A stretch of 64,000 bases of DNA from Pseudo-nitzschia pungens (Eukaryota; Bacillariophyta; Bacillariophyceae; Bacillariales; Bacillariaceae): positions 9,149,001 through 9,213,000 of the forward strand of contig CM074758.1 in assembly GCA_037355855.1 (NCBI GenBank), read 5' to 3'. The notes beneath the pieces were generated by a model. The model made no database searches, was not told where the DNA came from, and was given only the letters and a program-made list of their open reading frames with translations. Shown here in pieces: positions 56,031-64,000 of the stretch; position 1 is the stretch's first letter, and every line of letters begins with the position of its first letter. The position numbers were made by a program, and so were the translations under genes.

Positions 56031-57900
56031 ATTATTACTGTACGTACTACTAGATGAATCTAATACCACTGCCACTACTACTAATTACCAGTAGTAGTGG
56101 TAATCTTACCGGTAACCTTACCTCGTAATCCACTACTAATAAAAAATTGTACGATTTTGAACATAAAAATTACAGACTGACTCATACGTAATTACTGTAC
56201 GTACTACTAGATGAATCTAATACCACTGCCACTACTACTAATTACCAGTAGTAGTGGTAATCTTACCGGTAACCTTACCTCGTAATCCACAACTAATAAA
56301 AAATTGTACGATTTTGAACATAAAAATTACAGACTGACTCATACGTAATTACTGTACGTACTACTAGATGAATCTAATACCACTGCCACTGCTACTAATT
56401 ACCAGTAGTAGTAGTAATCTTACCGGTAACCTTACCTCGTAATCCACTACTAATAAAAAATTGTACGATTTTGAACATAAAAATTACAGACTGACTCATA
56501 CGTAATTACTGTACGTACTACTAGATGAATCTAATACCACTGCCACTGCTACTAATTACCAGTAGTAGTAGTAATCTTACCGGTAACCTTACCTCGTAAT
56601 CCACTACTAATAAAAAATTGTACGATTTTGAACATAAAAATTACAGACTGACTCATACGTAATTACTGTACGTACTACTAGATGAATCTAATACCACTGC
56701 CACTGCTACTAATTACCAGTAGTAGTGGTAATCTTACCGGTAACCTTACCTCGTAATCCACTACTAATAAAAAATTGTACGATTTTGAACATAAAAATTA
56801 CAGACTGACTCATACGTAATTACTGTACGTACTACTAGATGAATCTAATACCACTGCCACTACTACTAATTACCAGTAGTAGTAGTAATCTTACCGGTAA
56901 CCTTACCTCGTAATCCACTACTAATAAAAAATTGTACGATTTTGAACATAAAAATTACAGACTGACTCATACGTAATTACTGTACGTAAACCTTACTACT
57001 AGATGAATCTAATACCACTGCCACTACTACTAGTAATTACTAGCAGTAGTAGTAATCTTACCTCGTACTACACTACTACGTAAAAATTACAGACTGACTC
57101 ATACGTAATTACTGTACGTACTACTAGATGAATCTAATACCACTGCCACTACTACTAGTAATTACTAGTAGTAGTAGTAATCTTACCTCGTAATACACTA
57201 CTACCGGGTACGTAAAAATTACGGACTGACTCATACGTAATTACTGTACGTACTACTAGATGAATCTAATACCACTGCCACTACTACTAATTACCAGTAG
57301 TAGTAGTAATCTTACCGGTAACCTTACCTCGTAATCCACTACTAATAAAAAATTGTACGATTTTGAACATAAAAATTACAGACTGACTCATACGTAATTA
57401 CTGTACGTACTACTAGATGAATCTAATACCACTGCCACTAGTACTACTAGTAATTACTAGTAGTAGTAGTAATCTTACCTCGTAATCCACTACTACGTAA
57501 AAATTACAGACTGACTCATACATAATTACTGTACGTACTACTAGATGAATCTAATACCACTGCCACTACTACTAATTACCAGTAGTAGTAGTAATCTTAC
57601 CGGTAACCTTACCTCGTAATCCACTACTAATAAAAAATTGTACGACTACAGACTGACTCATACATAATTACTGTACGTACTACTAGATGAATCTAATACC
57701 ACTGCCACTACTACTAATTACCAGTAGTAGTAGTAATCTTACCGGTAACCTTACCTCGTAATCCACTACTAATAAAAAATTGTACGACTACAGACTGACT
57801 CATACGTAATTACTGTACGTACTACTAGATGAATCTAATACCACTGCCACAACTACTAATTACTAGTGGTAGTACTACTCGTACTAGTAGCTGATTAAAG
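56031..57900. repeat. 157-bp satellite array, 13 copies
   Basis: The word ATTACTGTACGTA recurs at 56034, 56191, 56348, 56505, 56662, 56819, 56976, 57108, 57240, 57397, 57525, 57667 and 57809 (the copy at 57525 preceded by CAT rather than CGT). The spacing is exactly 157 bp six times, then 132, 132, 157, 128, 142 and 142, the shorter units lacking internal segments. A full unit has about 34% GC. Each unit contains a self-complementary stretch (CTACTAATTACCAGTAGTAG) and TTACCGGTAACCTTACC, then a conserved AATTGTACGATTTTGAACAT core. Confidence 0.95.
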
Positions 57901-59815
57901 TAATAGATCTATCTTTATTTGATCAATAGCACGTCCCAAGATGATTCTACGATTTTGAACATAAAAATTACAGACTGATTCATACATACCATATTGTACG
58001 TATTACGTATGTTACCAAAACAAAATCTTACGTCGTAATCCACTAATAAAAAATTGTAGGATTTTTGAACATAAAAATTACAGACTGATTCATACCAGAA
58101 ACTGTACATAGTATGTACGGTACCAAAACTCAATTCTATCATGCTTGCAAGGTCTGTACCAAGAGGTTAATAATGTCATCTACTCTAGCACTAGTAGTAC
58201 AACACAAAGGCCAAACAAAATCCTTCTGTATTTTTTGATTCTAGGCTCATCCCAGGATGAGTCTAATACTACCTGCCACTACTAATAACCAAACCAAAAT
58301 CTATGCCTATTTGATTCTACTAGACATGTCCCTCTAGATGAATCTAATGCTAGTTCTGCCACTACTAGTAGTAGTAACCTTACTAAATGATTAGTAACAT
58401 GTTACATCCGGTACCAGTAATCTTACCTCGTAATCCACTAATAAAAAATTGTATGATTTTGAACATAAAAATTACAGACTGATTCATACCAGAAACTGTA
58501 CATAGTATGTACGGTACCAAAACTCAATTCTATCATGCTCGCAAGGTCTGTACCAAGAGGTTACGAATGTCATCTACTACCGCACTAGTAGTACAACACA
58601 AAGGCCAAACAAAATCCTTCTGTATTTTTTGATTCTAGGCTCATCCCTGGATGAATCTAATTCTATTGCCACTAATACTAGTAGTAACCAAACCAAAATC
58701 TATGCCTATTTGATTCTAGACATGTCCCTCTAGATGGATCTAATACTAGTACTGCAACTAATAGTAGTAGTAGTACTAGTTGATTAAATTACCGGTAATC
58801 TTAGCTATTACTACTACCTCCGTTCTGAAATAACTGACCACCTAGCACATACAAGGTTGACTATGGATCAATTTTCAACCAATTCAAATCGTTCTTTTTG
58901 GGTTGAACTCTCCTCAACTATGTCCTTATGCCTGGTTAGACACTAGTTAAATCAGTTGTATTGGTCTACCTTTCATTGGGACTTGAACAGGGACTGTCCC
59001 ACCCTGCAAATGTGATTTCACCGCATGAAAGGCTTATACCTGGCATTTGAACCTCTAGGAAGGTTCTTTCGAAAGCTAAGACACTAAACTTTTGTCTAGC
59101 AATAGGTGATAGAAACAAGAAGAGAGTTCTTGTACCTTCACTTCTGTTCCAAAGAGACCCATTTTATAGCCCAGGTGTGGTGTCCCATTTGCATTTTTTG
59201 GTCTATGAGGGACCCAACACATGCTGAAAATGCTCACAAGGTCCGTAACCTAACGCTAAGGTTAACAAGCCATCTACCGGTACGTACTACAACATGAAGG
59301 CCAAACAAAATCCTTCCGTATTTTTTGATTCTGGGCTCATCCCTGGATGAATCGAATTCTATTGCCATTACTAGTAGTAACCAAACCAAAATCTCTCCCT
59401 ATTTGATTCCAGACACATCCCTCTAGATGGATCTAATACTACTGCCACTAATAGTACGGTAGTAGTACTAGCTGATTAAAGTATCAGGGTGTTACGGTCT
59501 AGAGTAGAATTAGATGGCGTAATACGTGAACGATCGAATAATGATATATTATTCGGTGGGCATAATATCAATAATCGTTGATGCATGGGAATCTTTGTTT
59601 ATCTTGATATTTAAATAATATTCAGTATATGTACATGAATATTATTTATATATTCTTGTATATTGGAACGTATGCGGGATTCAATAATCATTTACGTCAA
59701 CATGTCACACAGGGCTTAGCATCCTGTCTAGCATCCTGTTTAGTATCCCCTATTCTATTCCAGACTTCCGTCTATATCTTAGCACCCTGTATCTGTAATA
59801 AAATAAGGTATGTAG
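57901..59815. repeat. Diverged, interspersed satellite copies
   Basis: No gene is seen. Degenerate copies of the core (TTTTGAACATAAAAATTACAG) occur near 57951, 58064 and 58451, alternating with a second module (CCAAACAAAATCCTTCTGTA ... GGCTCATCCC) near 58210, 58605 and 59298. The segment 58805-59250 is different in composition and not obviously repetitive. Confidence 0.7.
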
Positions 59816-60220
59816 ATCTAGTACTAATCCTACTACAATGGCCCAGCATCCTGTCTAGCATCCTGTTTAGTATCCACTTTTCTATTCTACACTTCCGTCT
59901 ATATCTTAGCACCCTGTATCTCTAATAAGAAAATATAGAGGTGCTAAGAGTTGAGGTATGTGCATCTAGTACTAATCCTACTACAATGGCATAGCATCCT
60001 GTCTAGCATCCTGTTTAGTATCCACTTTTCTATTCTACACTTGCGTCTATATCTTAGCACCCTGTATCTCTAATAAGAAAATATAGAGGTGCTAAGAGTT
60101 GAGGTATGTGCATCTAGTACTAATCCTACTACCATGGTACAGCATCCTGTCTAGCATCCTGTTTAGTATCCACTTTTCTATTCTACACTTCTGTCTATAT
60201 CTTAGCACCCTGTGATCCCT
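59816..60220. repeat. Satellite family 2, first array (148-bp unit, about 3 copies)
   Basis: GTACTAATCCTACTAC recurs at 59821, 59969 and 60117, exactly 148 bp apart. Each unit contains AGCATCCTGTCTAGCATCCTG, TTAGCACCCTGTATCTC and ATATAGAGGTGCTAAG, the last two forming an imperfect hairpin. Confidence 0.92.
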
Positions 60221-61720
60221 TTTTGATTATAGGCTTGTCCCTAGATAAATCTAATACTACTACTGATACTACTAATAATAACTGTAGTAGCAAAACCAAA
60301 TTTATTCTATTTGATTCTACTACTAGTAGGCTCATCCCTAGATGAATCTAATACTACTGCCACTACTAGTAACCAAACCCAAATCTAAACCTCTATGATT
60401 CTAGACACAACCCGAGATGAATCTAATACTACTGCCACTACAAGAACTAGCTGATTATAGTAACCATTTCAAATTATTTTGATTGGATAAATTTGTTAGA
60501 AATTGTTGTTCGCTAAAAAATACAGACTGATTCATACATACCGGGAAGATTACCGTATAGTAAATATTACGTATGGTCCCAAAAAAAATTGTACGATTGT
60601 GAACATAAAAATTACAGACTGATTCATACATACCGGGAAGATTACTGTATTGTAAATATTACGTATGGTACTGTTACACGTTAACGTAGAAAGTTTCGGA
60701 GTGGTATGAATATTGTGAATGTTTAGATACTTTACGAAATATTGTTACGCGAATTAAGAATGGAAACATATAAAAATTGAGGTCGCGAGCATAGCCACAT
60801 TTTGGCATGCTCTGCCATAAATGTTGTTTCATTGTCGGCTCCCACGATCAGGCATATATTATCTTCTGGGACTCAGCCATAATAACTGGGACATATATCG
60901 AATGTATCCCTCGTTGAATACAAACATATATTTGATTCCTGTGTGGGATTCGTTTAATTATTCATTCGTGAACGTAGCTACGCTACAGTGTCACAGGTAC
61001 CAAAAAAAATTGTACGATTTTGAACATAAAAATTACAGACTGATTCATACATACCGGTATGGTACCGTATTGTATGTATTACGTATGGTACCAAAAAAAA
61101 TTGTACGATTTTGAACATGAAAAAATTACAAACTGATTCATACATACTACTGTATGTACTAGGTATGGTACCAAAACTCAATTCTATGCTCACAAGGTCC
61201 ATACCGTAAGGTTAACAAGCCATCTACTACCATACAGTATTAATAGTACATGAAGGCCAAACAAAATCCTTCCAAATTTTTTGATTCTAGGCTCATCCCT
61301 GGATGAATCTCATTCTATTGCCATTACTAGTATTAGTAGTAACCAAACCAAAATCTATCCCTATTTGATTCTAGACATGTCCCTCTAGATGAATCTAATA
61401 CTACTGCCACTAATAGTATGGTAATGGTAGTACTAGATGATTAAAGTAAAAGTAATCTTGCCTCATAATCAAATCATAAAAAATTGTACGATTTTGAACA
61501 TAACAATTACAGACTGATTCATACATACCAATTGGTACGTATTATGTATGGTACCAGAACTCAATTCTATGCTCACAAGGTCTTTACCAAGAGGTTACTC
61601 ATGTCATCTACTACCCTACTAGTAGTAGCCCAACCAGGTACCTATTTATTTAATTCTTTGCTTGTCCCTACTAGAAGATAAATGTAATAAAACTACTGAT
61701 ACTACTACTGCTTTTGGAAT
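60221..61720. repeat. Diverged satellite copies and unique AT-rich DNA
   Basis: Further copies of the GAACATAAAAATTACAGACTG core lie near 60600, 61020, 61113 (with one inserted base) and 61496, each followed by ATTCATACATAC. The segment 60690-60990 is not repetitive, and its open frames have no recognisable domain. Confidence 0.65.
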
Positions 61721-62815
61721 GATCTAGTACTAATCCTACTACAATGGCCCAGCATCCTGTCTAGCGTACTGTTTAGTATCCGCTTTTCTATTCTACAGTT
61801 CCATCTATATCTTAGCACCCTGTATCTCTAATAAAGTATAGAGGTGCTAAGAGCTGGGGTATGTAGATCTAGTACTAATCCTACTACAATAGCCCAGCAT
61901 CCTGTCTAGCATCCTGTCTATTCCGTTCTACAGATCCGTCTATATCTTAGCACCCTGTATCTCTAATAAAATAAAGAGGTGCTAGTGCTGGGGTATGTAG
62001 ATCTAGTACTAATCCTACTACAATGGCCTAGCATCCTGTCTAGCATCCTGTCTATTCCATTCTACAGATCCGTCTATATCATAGCACCCTGTATCTCTAA
62101 TAAAATAAAGAGGTGCTAAGAGCTGGGGTATGTAGATCTAGTACTAATCCTACTACAATGGCCTAGCATCCTGTCTAGCATCCTGTCTATTCCGTTCTAC
62201 AGATCCGTCTATATCTTAGCACCCTGTATCTCTAATAAAGTATAGAGGTGCTAAGAGCTGGGGTATGTAGATCTAGTACTAATCCTACTACAACAGCCCA
62301 GCATCCTGTCTAGCATCCTGTCTATTCCGTTCTACAGATCCGTCTATATCTTAGCACCCTGTATCTCTAATAAAATATAGAGGTGCTAGTGCTGGGGTAT
62401 GTAGATCTAGTACTAATCCTACTACAATGGCCTAGTAGCATCCTGTCTAGCATCCTGTCTATTCCGTTCTACAGTTCCGTCTATTTCTTAGCACCCTGTA
62501 TCTCTAATAAAATAAAGAGGTGCTAAGAGCTGGGGTATGTAGATCTAGTACTAATCCTACTACAATGGCCTAGCATCCTGTCTAGCATCCTGTCTATTCC
62601 GTTCTACAGATCCGTCTATATCTTAGCACCCTGTATCTCTAATAAAATAAAGAGGTGCTAAGAGCTGGGGTATGTAGATCTAGTACTAATCCTACTACAA
62701 TGGCCTAGCATCCTGTCTAGCATCCTGTCTATTCCATTCTACAGTTCCGTCTATTTCTTAGCACCCTGTATCTCTAATAAAATATAGAGGTGCTAAGAGC
62801 TGGGGTACCGGTATG
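61721..62815. repeat. Satellite family 2, second array (~135-bp unit, about 8 copies)
   Basis: GTACTAATCCTACTAC recurs at 61727, 61872, 62006, 62141, 62276, 62410, 62548 and 62683 (spacings 145, 134, 135, 135, 134, 138, 135). The units are nearly identical and are shorter than the first array's 148-bp unit by loss of the TTAGTATCCACTTTTC segment. Each ends TAGAGGTGCTAAGAGCTGGGG. Confidence 0.95.
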
Positions 62816-64000
62816 TAAAATGCACCATAATAATAATATAGTGCTACATTAAGGTTACTATCATTTGATTCATTCTCACTTGTACATATGACAATAAAGT
62901 ATTTAACATACGATAACCAATACAATACGAAATACGTAGTACTACTTTTACTAGTTTCTACTCGTGCGCTGCCTCTAATCCCTACGATGTTCGTACCATT
63001 AATTACCGGTAATACAGACAAAGCTACAACTCCACTAGCCCCCTCTAAGGCCCAATCCCGCACAGAGTAAGGTTACAACTCCATCCCTCCCGGAGGTCCA
63101 ATACGTTAAGCCTTACTTTTTTTCGGTTTCCTAATTTCTGCCGTAAGGCTAATTAGAGCGGAGGAAAGGAAGGAAGGAATCAATCAATCAATCCATCGAC
63201 CAGGGGTACGAACGTTCTAGTAAGGATTACGAGTTCATACGGTATTATGACCGCTGCCATCGACTTCTACAGTAACCTTGCAGTGATGTCCAGTGTGCAG
63301 TAACCTTATGCATTGTGCATTATACAGTGTGTAGTGAGATATGATACGATACAAGTGCGATGTTATGTGATTGTCTCGGGATCGACGAAACCATAAGCCG
63401 ATGCTTCTGCCACTGCCACCTTCGAGGACGAAGGACAAGAGCACAAGCAAATCAAATCAAATCAAATCCATCAGATCTGAACCGTCGGTTAGCACTTCGT
63501 CGTCCAGCAGCAGCAACTATGATGGACAAAAAAGTGTCGGCACCCAGTCAGTGAATGAATTTATGAGTACGTCCATCGATCCCGTACAATCAGCCGCAAT
63601 AAGACGAGACAAGCGTCGAGAATGAGCCATGCGACATTGGCGAACTGCAACTTCGTTCGAGTGGTTTCAAGTAACTTATACGGCAAGAACAACAGCGGAC
63701 GAAACACAACACAACACAACACAACACATTCCAAAGGTTCCAAAACAAAATCAACCATAAAACATCGAATCCATCGGCTCCCGCCCTTTGCCTCGAATCG
63801 GAAGGAATCCCCACCAGGAACAATCGAGTCCTGCATGGATCGACAAAAATAAAAACAAAAACAATACAAATGAAAGCCGATCGAAACAGAACAAAACAAA
63901 AACCAGCCCCGATTGGTCTGGTCCGCAAAAATTTCGATCGCAGAGCCGACACGGAGATCGATCCAGCGTGCATGTATCGTGCTGGTGTGTGGGTGGGCGG
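62816..64000. other. Window end, possible small gene
   Basis: GTAAGGTTAC words cluster at 63065-63075 and 63270-63310. A plus-strand open frame from ATG 63401 to 63625 (75 codons: MLLPLPPSRTKDKS ... STSIDPVQSAAIRRDKRRE) has Ser-rich composition and might be a short protein or first exon, but it spans an AAATC repeat and no family is recognised. Pentanucleotide repeats AAATC (63450-63468) and ACAAC (63705-63728) are present. Nothing else is seen. Confidence 0.35.

Overview
The window is nuclear DNA of a eukaryotic microalga, most likely a raphid pennate diatom (Bacillariaceae-like). The reasons are: giant PT/PS-rich repeat proteins ending in a Cys-rich module, a polytopic membrane protein fused to LNR and plant-type LTGSIP leucine-rich repeats, GT-AG introns, GC-rich genes set in AT-rich spacers, and no operons. 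Genus-level placement is inference only.

Layout. 1-861 (+) is the 3' end of a kinesin-light-chain-type TPR gene. 2474-2975 (-) is a BTB/POZ gene. 4570-6060 (+) is a two-exon polyglutamine/PH-domain gene. 7504-17765 (-) is a ~3,400-residue PT/PS-repeat surface protein. 19636-20755 (-) is a TPMT-family methyltransferase with a signal peptide. 23666-26347 (+) is an uncharacterised ~893-residue protein. 27226-28332 (-) is a membrane-anchored SAM methyltransferase of the TylF/CmcI-like class. 29649-31574 (-) is a two-helix membrane protein. 33092-34010 (+) is a small helical/acidic protein. 36868-37668 (-) is a probable spliced gene. 39004-44665 (+) is a ~1,890-residue coiled-coil protein. 47164-52236 (-) is a 13-exon LRR receptor-like gene in which ten consecutive 72-bp exons each encode one LRR. 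From about 54 kb to 63 kb no convincing gene is seen: there is an inverted-repeat element followed by two satellite families (157 bp and ~135 bp) and diverged copies of them.

The strongest observations are (i) the one-exon-one-LRR array with identical intron phase, (ii) a run of single-base frame disruptions in most of the genes here, all explained by extra bases (+1), which is either an insertion-biased sequence error or a biological effect, (iii) the AT-rich, gene-free satellite block, a candidate centromeric or subtelomeric region, and (iv) intergenic DNA rich in pentanucleotide microsatellites and in ACTAGT-centred TAC/TAG palindromes. The genes do not form an obvious pathway. Several (giant PT protein, LRR receptor, two anchored or secreted methyltransferases, two-helix protein) belong to the cell surface or endomembrane system.
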